Assembly: GCF_000182565.1 (NCBI RefSeq)
Contig: NW_015971537.1
Span: 62,001-126,000 of the forward strand
Origin: Spizellomyces punctatus DAOM BR117
Lineage: Eukaryota > Chytridiomycota > Chytridiomycetes > Spizellomycetales > Spizellomycetaceae
Reading direction: 5' to 3'
DNA: 64,000 nt
This document shows positions 1-11,825 of this stretch, piece after piece. How positions within the stretch are numbered: the stretch's first letter is position 1; each line of letters opens with the position of its first letter. The notes under the pieces were generated by a model. That model ran no database searches. It had not been told where the DNA came from and worked only from the letters and a program-made list of their open reading frames with translations. The position numbers and the translations under genes were made by a program.

Positions 1-372
1 ACTCAACGCTCATGAAACCTGAATGGAAAGACTATTAGTGTGGGTCGTCGCGCTTGTTTTGTCCGTGTGCACACTTGATTGGGAACACCGATACATGGCA
101 AGAGTGTTTGCTTGTTGCTGGTATCTCACTTGGTTTTTTGTGTGCACGGACAAAATGAATTGCAGGCACTGCTGATCAATTCGAGAGCTTGACTGGTAAT
201 TTGGCTGCTGAATAGCACGTGTTGCTGTTTTTTGGGTTCATCCAAAAAGTATGGCAAGTTTCCCAAATAGCCGCCAGGTGTTAAGTAAGTAGTGCGGGGT
301 ATTAGTATTGCTTCTTCTTACACACATACACAGACATCTAGTAAAACACACGGCCCTCGTAAGTGAGCCCTA
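1..372. other. Left-edge intergenic sequence
   Basis: I see no coding sequence here. It lies downstream of the minus-strand Mtc1-like gene and presumably contains its 3' untranslated region. Open frames are short and have no recognisable motif. Confidence 0.5.
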
Positions 373-1846
373 CTACTCTACTTGGACACCCTGTTGACAG
401 CGCACAGCAAACTCTTCACACACATCCGCCATGGCCGTCTCTAGAACTCGTTGCTTTTGATGCTTGGCCCATTTCCCCACAAGCCCATCCTCGCCCGCTA
501 CGACAGCAACCGATTGCGATACGCTCGTTGCAACGTGCATCGTATCTCCCGACACAAGGACAGTGTAGTATTGCAAGTGTGGCTGCGAGTCGGAGAGGAG
601 GGACGTGAGCGTTGTTGTAAAAGGCTGGATGACGAGGAACACGGCTTGGGAGGCTGTTGGAATGGGCTCGCTCGAGTCTGATAGCTTATGTAGGCGTTCA
701 ATGGTAGACTGGGAATCGCAGACCAATGACATTGGTATTAACATTGAGTATTAGAAACACAAGGACTTGACATACCTCGACGATTTTGGTTGCCTCTTCC
801 AAACTATCAGCGATCTTGGGCTCAGGATGCTTGACGCTGTTCACCGAGACTTTATCACAAAGGCGCGGTCGCGAGTTGAGCCACATTTCATTCACAGTGG
901 ACTGTACAAAGTCGTGGAGGTTGTCCAAATCTGCCGCGCCTGAAGCCTCGCCGCAGAACCAGACTGTGACATTTGACGCAAACATAGCTGTGCTGGGGTG
1001 ATCTCCTCTGCCTATTGGAGGCGCAATCGTGTCAACAACACTTTGCGTAAGTCGCGTAATGTCTGTGCCTGTAGTTGGTGTGTGAGATCCCGTTTGCCAC
1101 GGTTTTTTCAATATAACTCGTTCCACCTACCCAACTTTTCAAACTGCTCCTTATTCACATTAGATATAATCCCCTTGACTTTTTCGTTCGTAGATACCGC
1201 TTTGGCAGTCTCTTCCGCCATCGCTTTGGCCGTTTCCAATCCCTTTGTCAAGGACGTTGCAGCTGCACCGCTCACCTTGGCAGCTTGTGACCATATATTT
1301 CCCCACCCCCATGCATCTCCCCTGACAGTAGGTGAGGTATCTGTTGATTGATAAGAAGGCTGTATGAGTGGGACGTTTGTCTGTTGGGGAACTGTTTGCT
1401 GCGATGTAACTGGTGACGGAGCTGGAATTGAAAATCCTTGCGGGGGTCGCTGGGATGTAACTACAGGAGGGCGGTGTGGTGCGGAAGAGGTAGCGGCATA
1501 CGGATTGGTCTGCCCAGGCTTTGATGCGGGTACACCGACAGGAGGAGCCTGGCTTGGTATTGTGGATGCACTAGGGCTTGCGCTTGAGACAGGTGGTGCA
1601 TCCAGTTCGTTGAGAAAGCTCAAAACATCCTGTGATGACGCCGCATGGGTGGTAGGAGTTGCATTCTGAGCGACGCTTGTTGTTGGTCCGCCGGCAGCTT
1701 CTCCTGGGACAATAGAGTCCAAGTCTTGCAGAAATCTGAACGATGGTAGGACTGTGTTATACTGCGGCGAGTTGATGACCACGAGTAATCGATGCCATTC
1801 CAAACACTCACTGTAAAACCTCTTGATGTGCATTTGGTTCCGTCAT
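373..1846 (-). CDS. MTC1: Mtc1-like protein (maintenance of telomere capping 1 family)
   Basis: Four exons join in frame: 1846-1812, 1735-1131, 1068-776 and 708-373, giving 422 residues. Introns carry GTGAGT, GTAGGT and GTATGT donors. The family pattern is visible: a short N-terminal helix (EVLQFLQDLDS, then DVLSFLNELD), a long Pro/Ser/Gln-rich linker, a Trp-rich segment (WGWGNIWSQAAKV) followed by an Ala/Lys helix, then a C-terminal globular part starting at DITRLTQSVVDTIAPP. In yeast, loss of Mtc1 impairs growth of cells with defective telomere capping, and the protein is cytosolic and linked to vesicle traffic; its biochemical activity is unknown. The assignment rests on this domain order and composition rather than on a catalytic motif, so it is likely but not certain. 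The start is the first ATG before the short first exon. Confidence 0.68.
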
Positions 1847-3001
1847 CTTGTGTGTGTAGATGGCTTTAACAAAAAGCTGGATTCCGTCAAGGAAATGGTC
1901 AAGGAAGAAGCAGCGGTCAACGCGGCGCGAAAGGCCAACGTCACATTGAAATGTCATTTGACCAATGTGGAAAGATTGAATGTAGTGCGATTTAGTGTGG
2001 ATCCAGATGCGGGCTGGGTGGAGAAACGAGATGGACTTTTGCGAACGGACATGTCCCCAGAATGTCGATCCGAATGGCGCTTTGGATCGACAATGCTGGG
2101 AACTATCCTGAGCGAAAAGCGTCCTGGTGGGACTTGCTCCACTTTGGGTTCAAATACGTTCAACAGGTGATGATTCCACTTTCCATTAGATCCTCAACAT
2201 TCTTGCCCAAAAGAGACCAGTTGATGTGACCGACAACGTTTGCTCCTCATTGTGTCCAACCCTATTGCCTTTGGGAAGCTGTACAGTTTTGCAATGAAAT
2301 GGGCACCGCTGGTCAGAGTCCAGCTTGGAGACGGTCATAGGATGGCCATCAGTCCTCCCAAAGCCTTTACAGCGGGGTCTCGTGTCAGGACCGATCTAAA
2401 ACACGTTGCACACATTGGCGTATCCCGTCGTGCCATCATTTATTTTGTCCTTTGAATAGTACGGACCGATTGGCAACGTTGGCTCGGAGCAAGCATTTCA
2501 ACCCTCTAATGCTCTAGGAGTGGCAAGTGGGAGCATTCAATGAATTGGACCCGGGGCCTTTCGACCAGAACAAAGTGGGGATTGCCCATCATCCAGGCGT
2601 TTTTTGGAGTCTCTGCAGTATAAAAGTGATCAGGGTCCTGAATGTCAACAATGTGTTGGTTCGATACTACCCAAACATAAGAGTGATCCAATTGCCAGAT
2701 CAGTGTTATGTTAGACTCGGGACGTATACCTTTGGCAAGATGCTTCCAACATTGGAGGGCAACTACTCTATACCCTGCACACATGAGTCGTCACGCTTCT
2801 ATGTCTACGTCGGGCTCTGCATCAGAATGTTCTTGGACTCGGCATCAGACGTTTGATATGAATGCAGCATCTGGTTCCCAAAAAATATTATAAAAACGCG
2901 AGCATTTTCTCCTCCTACCTTTCATCATTACAAGCAACCTACAAGCTAGAAATACTCATACATCACCTACAACTACCTTCAAGCGATCAAAACCAGTCAT
3001 C
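1847..3001. other. Unresolved stretch with short protein-like segments
   Basis: About 1.15 kb between the Mtc1-like start and the small secreted gene. Plus-strand sequence near 1860-2040 reads as a charged helix followed by a hydrophilic segment (KEMVKEEAAVNAARKANVT then LKCHLTNVERLNV). Near 2063-2170 another frame reads WWDLLHFGFKYVQQ. I could not join these into one model with ordinary splice sites, and downstream frames are closed by stops. It may be a decayed gene or a gene with splice sites I missed. The right end holds the promoter of the next gene. Confidence 0.35.
2889..2896 (+). promoter_or_regulatory. TATA box of the small secreted protein gene
   Basis: The sequence TATAAAAA lies 113 bp upstream of the ATG at 3002, a normal distance for a fungal core promoter. 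The position is exact but function is inferred. Confidence 0.55.
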
Positions 3002-3304
3002 ATGAAATCTTTCACTGCCTTCGTCATTGCCGCCGTCGCCCTTCTTGCCGCCCCTATGGTTAGCGCAGAGGGCAGATGCCCCCCTGGCCAAATGGAAGTC
3101 TTCGAGTCAGTACTTCTAGTTGCAATTTTTATTCTCAAAAGGTTCATCATTCTGACTATTCCTACTTTTAACTTGTGCAGGGGGGGTTTATTCCCCAAGT
3201 TTAAGGAATGTAGGGACGCCGAAGTGTTCTGTCGAGGAACTCAGGCTGTACAATCGGGAAAGCAAACTTTGGATGCTTGCATCAAGCGTGCCCTCGGTAA
3301 ATAG
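3002..3304 (+). CDS. Small secreted four-cysteine protein
   Basis: Two exons, 3002-3105 and 3181-3304, join in frame after removing a 75-nt intron (GTCAGT...TGTGCAG) to give 75 residues. Residues 1-20 are a clear signal peptide (MKSFTAFVIAAVALLAAPMV, then SA before the likely cleavage site). The mature part, about 53 residues, has four cysteines (GRC, EC, FC, AC), enough for two disulfide bridges, and is basic near its C-terminus. The 5' half is also open through the intron, but splicing removes a stretch of hydrophobic residues that looks unlike the rest. I do not recognise the family. A secreted effector-like or cell-surface role is an inference from size and signal peptide only. Confidence 0.72.
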   Translation: MKSFTAFVIAAVALLAAPMVSAEGRCPPGQMEVFESVLLVAIFILKRFIILTIPTFNLCRGGLFPKFKECRDAEVFCRGTQAVQSGKQTLDACIKRALGK

Positions 3305-3974
3305 ACATCAAGGAGCTGTGCGCACTCGTCATCTTTGGCACTCTTCAGCTTTGTGTATAAGAGAATGTAACAATTGTAGACCTGTACAGTACGAGCCTTG
3401 TGAATATATATGCTCTCTCATCAAAGTTTTTATGATGCAAAGGGTTGGCAAGTGTGAAAGGTTTTTTATGAAGAGATTCACTTGAAACCTGAACAAGCAG
3501 CTCCCGTGCAAAGACCCCAAAAACATAGGTATACTATCAGCATATGGCCCAGAGTCGTTTGTGTGAAGGAAAACGTAGTGTCAGCCAATAAAGGTCACTC
3601 GCTACAGGCGATTTCTTGCGGGGCCCACTAAATCCAAGGCAAGTTCAGTGTATTCTCATGGGACAAACCGACCGTACTAAAGCAAGTTTGCCCTTCCCAG
3701 AGTGCGGAATTTTGAGAACAAGCCGTGAAGAAGTCTATATCCAGAGCCCATGCCTGTTGCGATCAGCAACACATAAAAGTGCACCGGCTGAGTGCTCTAC
3801 TTTGCGCGACGCGGCTTTTTGCGTTGAAAGCCAGTAGTCCCTGATGCCCATATCCACACCTGGTTTCCCCAAATGAGTGACTGTTTGATCCTGCGTTCGA
3901 GGAGGGCTTGCCGCCAGTTGCAGGGACGCCCTCCACACAATGAGTCAATGCATAAAAGACCATAATGTGTGTGT

Positions 3975-4005
<31 letters not shown>

Positions 4006-4078
4006 TTGTTCTTGAGCGCAAAGCTCCTTGCTTGTTCTCGTGCTCTTCTTCTTCTTCTTCAATTCTTTTGCTAAAAAC
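3305..4078. other. Intergenic region with simple repeats
   Basis: No gene recognised. It holds the TG/G tract listed separately and a CTT-rich pyrimidine run (about 4045-4060) just before the next start codon. Confidence 0.5.
3966..4006 (+). repeat. (TG)n tract followed by a poly-G run
   Basis: About eleven TG dinucleotides run directly into about eighteen G residues. The strand asymmetry is complete, so the plus strand is G-rich and the minus strand is CA/C-rich. Lengths are read from the sequence and may be affected by assembly of homopolymers. Confidence 0.9.
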
Positions 4079-5591
4079 ATGTACGCAAGTGACATTAACC
4101 CTCGTCAAGCTCCAATGAAACAGAAGCTCATCAATGAGCTGAAAACATTTCTGAATGCGCCTGTTCAGAATTTGATCAATGACCGCCAGACTAGGGACAT
4201 GACTGAGCACCTTCGCTCCAGGTGCGACTACATGTCAATGTTGAGGCATGCGTTATGGCTTTTACCTTGCTGATGGTGGCAGAATTGTGAATTAGAGTAC
4301 GTCCGTCTAAGCTGGGCCCGGCTTTGGTTTGCATTCCAGAGACCGCTACCGTTTCCGAAGCTTTTGCATTATTGAAGCAGCATAATCTGTTGGGTAGTTT
4401 ATAACGCATTGGTTGTTTTCCCTGGTGACCATGGCTTACGGTAGCGTATGGTGATGGTACACGGCAGCACTACCCGTCTACCGCTTGACCAAGTCGGGTC
4501 ACAAGAGTTTCCAGACAATCATTTCGGTTATTGATCTTCTCCATGCTACGCTACTAGGACCTGCCTTTGACGACCTTGGTCTGGTAGGTTTCAAATCAGC
4601 ACTTTTACCTTGATATTGTTATCTTGCTGAATTTGTCGAAATGACGCAGTCTCAGGAATCATCCAACACTGATCTGGAGAAACAGCTCTCTACTTGGATG
4701 GACGAGCATGTGGATATGTTCAAGAGCACTACTGTCAAAGACGCTATGGGCCGCACTCCCGAATCCAAGGCCTTGATCACTGTCCAAACCACAGAACCTT
4801 TAAGTCGTTTATTGGACATCATGACGAGTAATGTTCACAGGGTTCTGGTTTACGATAAAAATCATGAAGGAGACGAAAACTGGTAACGCAGCGGATGCAT
4901 GTTTGATCTGTTTCTAACTCAGTATTGAACAGAGTCTGCTTGTGATGTTGAAGGTACACAATCGTATCGCAAACCGATCTTGTATGGTACCTCCACGTCA
5001 ATCGAAACAAACTCCCTGCATCGATTTTTGAGATGAAAGCCTCAGACATTATGCAATCCGCGGCAAAGCCCATTCCTCATCCGTATCTAATGTATGATCT
5101 CGATACTGGAGCCAGCAAAGCCTGTCCGATTTCGCTACTGGAGAATACACCAACGGCCATGGCCGTGAGATTGATGGCCTTGTTTAACACCTCGTGTGTT
5201 GGCATCGTTGATGAACAAGGGAAATTAGCTGGCAATCTGAGCGGTATGCCATGCGAATGAACCGCTGCTTTCCTTTTATGATTCAATTGGATAACGTTGA
5301 CTGTCAGGTGCCGATTTCCGTGGATTCAATGAGCAAGCAATCCGCAAAATTCTTGACCCAGTTCTGCAATACATCCATGAGATCCACAATGTTGATCCGG
5401 CTGAGCGCAGCCCCACTTGTGAACCCGAGAACAATCTGGAGGAATGCATGCAAACCGTTTTGAGCAAGGGTGTCCATCGTCTTTGGGTATGTCCTCCTGA
5501 CGATAAGATGCCTATTGGCTTGATTACACTCTCGGATATGCTGGTCATGTTTAAAAATCCTGCCGCGGTTGCGGTCTCCGTTGAGGAATAG
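4079..5591 (+). CDS. Four-CBS-domain protein (SNF4/AMPK-gamma or SDS23-like)
   Basis: Exons 4079-4221, 4340-4393, 4468-4583, 4650-4882, 4954-5243 and 5308-5591. CBS motif 1 is split over exons 2-3 (TVSEAFALLKQHNLLG, then ALPVYR and ISVIDLLHATL). CBS motif 2 is KALITVQTTEPLSRLLDIM with HRVLVYD and TIVSQTDLVWYL. Motif 3 is MAVRLMALFNTSCVGIVDEQG. Motif 4 is QTVLSKGVHRLWVCPP followed by PIGLITLSDMLVMF, ending at TAG 5591. Tandem CBS pairs bind adenine nucleotides and regulate partner kinases, phosphatases or transporters. The N-terminus (LKTFLNAPVQNLI) resembles plant PV42/yeast Snf4-like proteins. Exons 2-6 join cleanly. The exon 1-2 junction does not: the frames disagree by one base, and the only small exon that would correct it contains an in-frame TAG. 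Confidence 0.78.
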
Positions 5592-6220
5592 GGCAGTGTG
5601 CACCGTAGCAAACATCTCATTACGCGGCTTCAGATCGCTTTTGAGTCTGTACATAAACTGAACAGTGCTGGATTCATGTATGATTTTGATAATTGGCAGT
5701 ACGTACCCGAATGTCTTATTCTCTACTTGCTTTTAACTGCACTTTTTCTTTTCTGATGCGGCTGCATCACTTCTGACTGCTCCGGTCAACATGTTTGTTT
5801 ATGTTCAGGCACCGGGATGTAAATTGATCTTGTCTGCGCACCTTGGACTCCAAGAAATTGACAAGCATCAATTTTCATGCCTGCTAACATGCCTGGAGTT
5901 GCTCAAGATGCTTTTTGACGATACTAGAAAGTTTATCATAGCACCATTTGATTACAGGACTTGTGCCGATCGCACCAAGTCGCCAAGTTGGAATCGGACG
6001 TCGTTCGATGACAATACGATTTATGAAATTCAAATGACTGCAATAATGTGGTCCTGCTGGCAATGCACCTATTATTTATCACAATCCATTGGCTGCCTAC
6101 AAAAACGAATGGAAAGTCCTCCAGCCCTTCCTTGTGCACGTGACTGATGGCACAGAGCGCTGATGACAACACTTTGCGGTTTTCCTTTGGCCATTTGACG
6201 GGAGATCGCGACAGCACACG
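5592..6220. other. Intergenic region
   Basis: About 630 bp between the CBS gene and ELMO. Open frames occur on both strands but have no family motif and no coherent splice structure. It probably holds the CBS 3' end and the ELMO promoter. Confidence 0.45.
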
Positions 6221-9037
6221 ATGCCCAACTCGCTCTATGTGGGCGGCCACCGTCCAAGGAAGCATATTCATGTTTCCATAACATACAAGACGCAAAAGAT
6301 TGACACATTTGCGATTGACCCCTCTGCGTCCCTCACGAGCATTATAAAGGAATTATGCATCTCCCACTTCGCCTGTGGGAACCCTGCAAACTATTGTCTA
6401 CGACTGGTAGAAACAGAAGAGCTGGTTACTCAAGAGGTAACAACGCCCAGTATATGTCCTGCTTGTATTGTTAAGCTGAATTGAACATCTTGGGAGTGTA
6501 GAGACTAAGGAGGAAGCTTCGGGATGCCTCGAACCTCAAACTCGTTTCCTCTCCAGCCATCATGGCTGCCGATATGGTCAAAGACTTGACTCCAGAAGAT
6601 CAAACCCTCCTCAAGCGAACCATATTTATGCTACAAAAATACCTCAAGGTATAACCCAATGGTCGTTTGGAACTTTTCGGGCACCTGCTTATCGTGACGT
6701 GCGTAGGAGGATGAATTTGTGGACGAGTTCATTGCCAGATCCGGACTGGAAAAGCTACAGGACGTGATAATAACGGCGCAAGGGAATACTTTAGCATATG
6801 CATTGACCTCACTGCAGACTCTAATGGAGCATGATCGTGGTTGGGACACCTTCAGTCCATCCTTTATCAGCACAGTAAGTTTATCTTCCCTAATGAGCGG
6901 GATTCCATGTCACATGTTAAAGTCTTTCTTTCGCAGCTCGTCTCTATCATCGTAAAACAGAATCTCGTCAACATCTGCCGACCAGCTACAGCGATTATCA
7001 TCAAACTCGTCGTGGCCGACCCGAGTAATCCATCATCTGCCATCCAGTGCTACGGTTTTGATGTTGTTAATCGAGCAATATCAGCCCAGTCGTCCTTTTT
7101 ACCAACCCTTGTGCATCGCCTTTCTGCCACCGACTATCTTCTTCAACTCAACTCGATGCATCTGATAAATTCTCTATTTCGACATGTGACCGAACGAGCA
7201 CGGATTGGCTTCATCGAAATGCTGGACGCGCTAGATATTCGCACAGTAGTCTTGAAACTGATGCAAAGTAGTCCGGCGGACGAACTCAAAGCGCAAGTAG
7301 TCGAGTTTCAGCGACTACTGATCTTGGAAGGGCATAGGAGAAAGAGGACGCCAGTGAGAGTGCATAAACATGAACATGCAAAATCTTTAAAGGAGCTATG
7401 GGAGTGGTCGGAGATTGACCCTGAGGAAGTACCTGATTGGCAGCGATTGGGGTTTACGGTATGTCAATCGTGGCAACCCCGATGCTGTGCGCTATATGTG
7501 CGGTCTTGCTAAATTTCAGATTTCTGCAGAGTACCTTTCCTCATCGTGACCTGAGTCGCGTGGGTGTTCTTGGGCTGGGGGCATTACACAGCTATGCCCA
7601 ACAAAATCGCGAAGCCTATCAAAAGGTATGCAGTCAATCGCATTTCGTATGGTTTTCCACATATCTTAGAGATCATATGTTCTTCCAAGTTTTTCAAAAA
7701 GCAGCAGGAACAGGTACCAGAAAGGCGATGTCCGTTTGCCCGCGCAGGCATCGAAGTTTGCGAAATACTCGCCGATTTTTGGGAAGTCAGCACAGGGTGT
7801 ACGTACCAGGGAGGTTAGAATTTGGAGACATCCAGGATGCTAATATGCCATCTTAGATTCCACAACGACATCGTATCAGCCTCTTTTACTTACTTTCCAT
7901 GAAGTGTTCGCTATAACTCTTCAGACGTTCTTTCGATTGTGGGACGAAATGGAAGCTGACGCCACAGGGGATGACATAAATCGTGTTTCCGCTCTTGTTC
8001 GATCTCAGTTCAAACACTCTGCATCAGCTGGCAAGCCGCTTGATCCAAATCTACTCTCATCCTTCAGGACTGAGATGCTAGAAACACCTTACAGCATTGT
8101 CAGAGAACGGCAGTTGAAGAATTTAGAGGTTGAAGATGATCTGATGACTAAACTTCCCGTCAGGTGTGCAAGTCTGAAGTTGTGTTGGAGAAAACTCACC
8201 TAACCTGTTGTGTTTGAAGAAATCTCCGCGAACGCTTTTACAAAGACAGCTATGAAACAGTAAAGCGGCAAAGAATATCGTGTTTGACGAAGGGCGCGTG
8301 GTTCCCAGTGATACGTGAGAAGGGAAGAGTGAAGGGGTTGTATCGATTTTATCGGCTTGGAGCAAATCATAAATTCCTGCATTACGGGGAATTCTCTGAA
8401 GTGCTAAATAGACGGCCTTTGCCAGATGAGCTCAGCGAGCGCAGTGAGTAATGGTCTATCCAGTCTGCTTCAACCATCTGCTAAACTGTTTATCTTGTCA
8501 TCAGTCGACATGTCTCTTGCGACGGACCTCCTTACGGGCCAATCTTCCCCAATATTCCGATCCAGGAAGAACGCAGGAGAAAACCCGTCCCTATCCTTCT
8601 CCCTTGTGTCTTCATCATCGTCCGATCAAGCAAATCCTTCCATGGCAGATTTCGTGTGTTCTTCAGCCGTGCAATATTCCGAGTGGACCGACGGGTTCAA
8701 CATGCTTTTAGATAAAAACATTGCCAACCGCGATACTGCCGAGTATATTCAGCAACTCACAGATGTAGCCGTCAAGCTCGCGTTGCTTGACTTGACGGGA
8801 GATGGAATCGACGTTGCTGCGGTGTCCACTGTTGATGTACCTGATTTGCCGACTTCTAGTACTTTCTGGTATGATGATGGTGCCGGAGTGGCCGGTGGTG
8901 CGCTCTTAGCGGCACTAGGCGATGGACGGTCAGCTACGCCTGTTCCCAATGGAGAGGAAGATGAAGCGTTTTCAGAGGCGGGAGGGTCGGTGTACGAGGT
9001 TGCCTCTACGGATTCCTTTTTGGATTGCTATACATGA
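6221..9037 (+). CDS. ELMO: ELMO/CED-12 engulfment and cell motility protein
   Basis: Nine exons: 6221-6436, 6502-6648, 6707-6874, 6937-7458, 7530-7625, 7708-7798, 7857-8163, 8220-8443 and 8505-9037. They join to 767 residues; human ELMO1 has 727. The N-terminal part is ubiquitin-like, followed by an armadillo-like part (EDEFVDEFIARSGLEKLQDV, GWDTFSPSFIST). The ELMO domain contains CPFARAGIEVCEIL, matching the animal CPFGRSSIELTKML. A PH domain follows, with FLHYGEF and YSEWTDGFNMLLDK as in animal ELMO (EYCIWTDGLNALLGK). ELMO works with DOCK-family exchange factors to activate Rac and remodel actin. The C-terminal tail lacks a clear animal-type PxxP motif and is acidic and Gly/Ser-rich. All splice phases agree, so the model is strong. 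Confidence 0.93.
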
Positions 9038-9244
9038 TAGACGTTTTTTATTTAGATTGTAATTTTACAGTGAATTTGTATGTATTTTTTTTTGTAATGT
9101 ATATTCTTTGCTGCCGAGAGCGTTGCATCTGAACGAAGGAATAAAAACAAATGCTCTCATCGGCCACGTGAAAGGCAGGCCGAGTCATTTTGCTACCGAC
9201 CAAATCCATCGCCCGACCAATTTACTTTTCACCACGCTAACAAC

Positions 9245-10780
9245 ATGTACCGAGGCTCGATAGAAGAAGAGTTTGATCGCCTCCCACTGCTCAGCCGACA
9301 AAGTGATGGTAGCAACATGGACGCATTGAGGTATAGTAGAGGGACCGAACTACTCACAACCTTACGTCACAAACTTACCTGTCCTTTCGATCAGTATGAG
9401 AGCCAAGGATATTCAACGGCGATTCTACGACCATATTCTCGAGCAAGTAGGTACGGTCTCCACCAGTTAAACTGTTCATCCCGGAATTTCTTCTAACGCC
9501 GCTCTCTCAAAATGCCCAGTTTGAGAGATTGCAAAAAGTTGACCCAACAGAACGAACCGACTACCACTTTGACCCGGTGTTAGCCAAGCTGCGTATGTAT
9601 GCGTATACTGGATTTTTGGTTCGTCCAATGGATGGGCTCTCAACTTTCTTTGGTTTTACCAGGTAAGCTGCGCGAGGGCATAACTTCGACCGGCGTGTAT
9701 GATGAGTTCGCCGCAAATGGTAAGACCCAATAGCGTACTTTTTGGCGTATTCAACGTATGGATAATTCATAGTCTAAACTACAAGTGTACGAAACATCCG
9801 TGGACGTCTGTCTGCTTGCGAAGAATTTTGCAGAACTGCTCAAGTCGTTGGTTCAAATCTTGGGAACAGTCTATCCAAGGATCATTGGGGATAAACAGGT
9901 ATGGGAAGATCATGCAATTTTACCATATAACAGAGTTTACAGGTAACTGATACTTTGGTTCTTTCGATTGGAAGCGGGTTCCGGACCTGATCTGGTGCAC
10001 CAAATGTCAGCGGGACCGGCCAATATCTTCTTTCGCAGGTTCAGAGCAAGAAAGAGCTTCTGCTGCGATGGAATACGGGCGACAGCGGAGGGTAAGGGGA
10101 CCGACAAGCGATTCAGAACCAGAGGCTGTGACAATAAGCCGGTTCCAGACGTTTTGCAGTGACTGTTCTTCCGGGGAGCGAAAGGTACCGACTTGTTCTA
10201 CATTGCGGGCAGTTATGAAGGGTTAAAACTTTCAGCAGGAAGACCTCCTCTCCCGCAGAGCGGAACTGACTGGTTACATGCTTCTCTATCTGATATGCTA
10301 TACGGCAAGGGGACCAAAATGCTACGGGGACGCAAACAAAGTGATGGAGTATTACCGGGAACTGCCGACCGACCTTCAACGGGACCAAAATGTTACTTTT
10401 GCTCTCAGCGTATTCAAAGCCCTGCATGCTGACATTGATTACGTATCACTGGCACATCTGTGGCATGAGGCATCAACAAATCAGCAAACCCTTCTTCAGG
10501 TGCGTCTCTAGCGAGAATTTGTTCTGACATTTCCCATTCTCTAAAGCGGGAAATCCAACTATAGACTGTTTGGCCTTTGGCGCGACAACGAATATATGAC
10601 GTTTTAAGTAGAGCCTATTATACATATCCCGAGAAACAACTTCGCTTGTCGTTAAGGTTGGAAGTACAGGACCAATTTACAGACTTTATGCGTAAGCAGA
10701 TAGGGTCAGACTCGGTTGCGTCGAGAATAAACAATGGAACTGTTCAACTTCGTGTACCAAAGAGAGTAAAACAGAGATAG
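9245..10780 (+). CDS. SAC3/GANP-family protein (THP3/SAC3D1-like)
   Basis: The first five exons are firm: 9245-9330, 9395-9446, 9520-9592, 9663-9719 and 9786-9898. They encode SMRAKDIQRRFYDHILEQ, then KLREGITSTGVYDEFAANVYE, a SAC3/GANP pattern (compare IRNEFTVEVYETHARIAL in LENG8/Thp3). A later exon from about 10240 reads EDLLSRRAELTGYMLLYLIC, the conserved 'EF-AYRLLY' segment, and continues to QQTLLQ at about 10500. The last exon, from about 10565, gives a winged-helix-like C-terminus (RQRIYDVLSRAYYTYPEKQL). SAC3 proteins scaffold mRNA export or splicing-linked PCI complexes with proteasome/COP9-type partners. Exons between 9899 and 10240 are unresolved, because two frames look coding and their phases do not agree. 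Confidence 0.7.
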
Positions 10781-10832
10781 CAGGTGGACACAGCGAAAGA
10801 GAGCAATGAAAAGTGGGTGTGCACACGGGTTC

Positions 10833-11825
10833 CTATTGAATCATTTGGCCGGCGAATTGGTCGGCCTTCGCCTTATGGTCGGCAGGATTTGCTGCGAGCT
10901 AGTATAATAGCATCTCAGTCGTCCAATATGATTGCTTAACGGTATGTCTTGATTGCACACGCCAAGACCTACCTCGTATATGGTTATGATTGGGTCCTTG
11001 TTTATCTCCATCCACTCCCCTTTCAGTCCAATGTAGTAGATCCTCGATGTATCGTCACCAAAATTCTCGGGAAAGTACAAAGTAAGGTTGCGGACATTGG
11101 AGAACTTGGCAATACGTGTGGGATATTCCGCCAATTGCCCTTTTGGGACATCTCGTACAAGCTCCCATTCCTGAGTCGGCTCCGTGGTGTCCGCTGTGTC
11201 AAAATCCACATCGTCGCGGTTGATGTAGCTAGAAAAATATGTACAATAAGAGAGATGCGATAAATTGGGGAAGAGGCAAGTAGGACTTACGCTTTCATGC
11301 GTGAAGGAGCTTTTTCTCCAGGGCCCCCAAAGATTGCTATTGACTTTAGTTTGATGCTTGCTGTAAATCTAGGTATTCAAAGAACAAGCGCCATAGAAAG
11401 CGCTGTTAGGAACAACAGCCCTTCTTACCAAAAGACGGACGCAACAACAGTACAGGAAGCTTACGGTATATTGATAATTAACTGTTCGTCTGCATCGCTT
11501 TCCACATACTGGAGCATATCCACCAGTAAAATAGCTTGTAAGTACAGGAAAGTATTACGAAAAAAAACACACCACAATCATAGTACTCGCGCAAAAAACG
11601 TATCCCTACCTTTGTCAAATCTCCTCTCTGTTCCCACGTCTTGAAAACCGTCTTAGCAGCTCCTTCCACGCTTTCATTTAGGCATCGGACGTTGTCTATA
11701 TCTATCTGCTTGTAGAGGGTATATTCTGCTCCGCGATCTGGTCCATCGTGGTCGTGATCGTGGCCGTGATGGTGACTGTGATCGTCGTGGTCGTGGTCGT
11801 GGTGTTCGTCGCGGCAGTGAGACAT
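10833..11825 (-). CDS. PITHD1: PITH domain-containing protein 1
   Basis: Five exons: 11825-11610, 11508-11465, 11368-11291, 11228-10973 and 10898-10833, giving 219 residues (human PITHD1 has 211). The start MSHC followed by a histidine/aspartate-rich stretch mirrors the animal N-terminus (MSHGHSHGG). The PITH fold is visible as CLNESVEGAAKTVFKTWEQR, YVESDADEQLIINIPFTAS, IKLKSIAIFGGPGE, IAKFSNVRNLTLYFPENFG and IYYIGLKGEWMEI. The C-terminus ANPADHKAK matches human ANPADHRVH. PITH domains bind the proteasome (TXNL1) and are conserved in eukaryotes; PITHD1's cellular job is not well defined. The His/Asp-rich head could bind metal, an inference from composition. Convergent with the upstream SAC3 gene, with only about 50 bp between stop codons. 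Confidence 0.95.

Noticed and set aside
5791-6147. 118-codon plus-strand frame between the CBS gene and ELMO
   Set aside because: No family motif, no splice structure, and it lies in a probable 3' end and promoter region.
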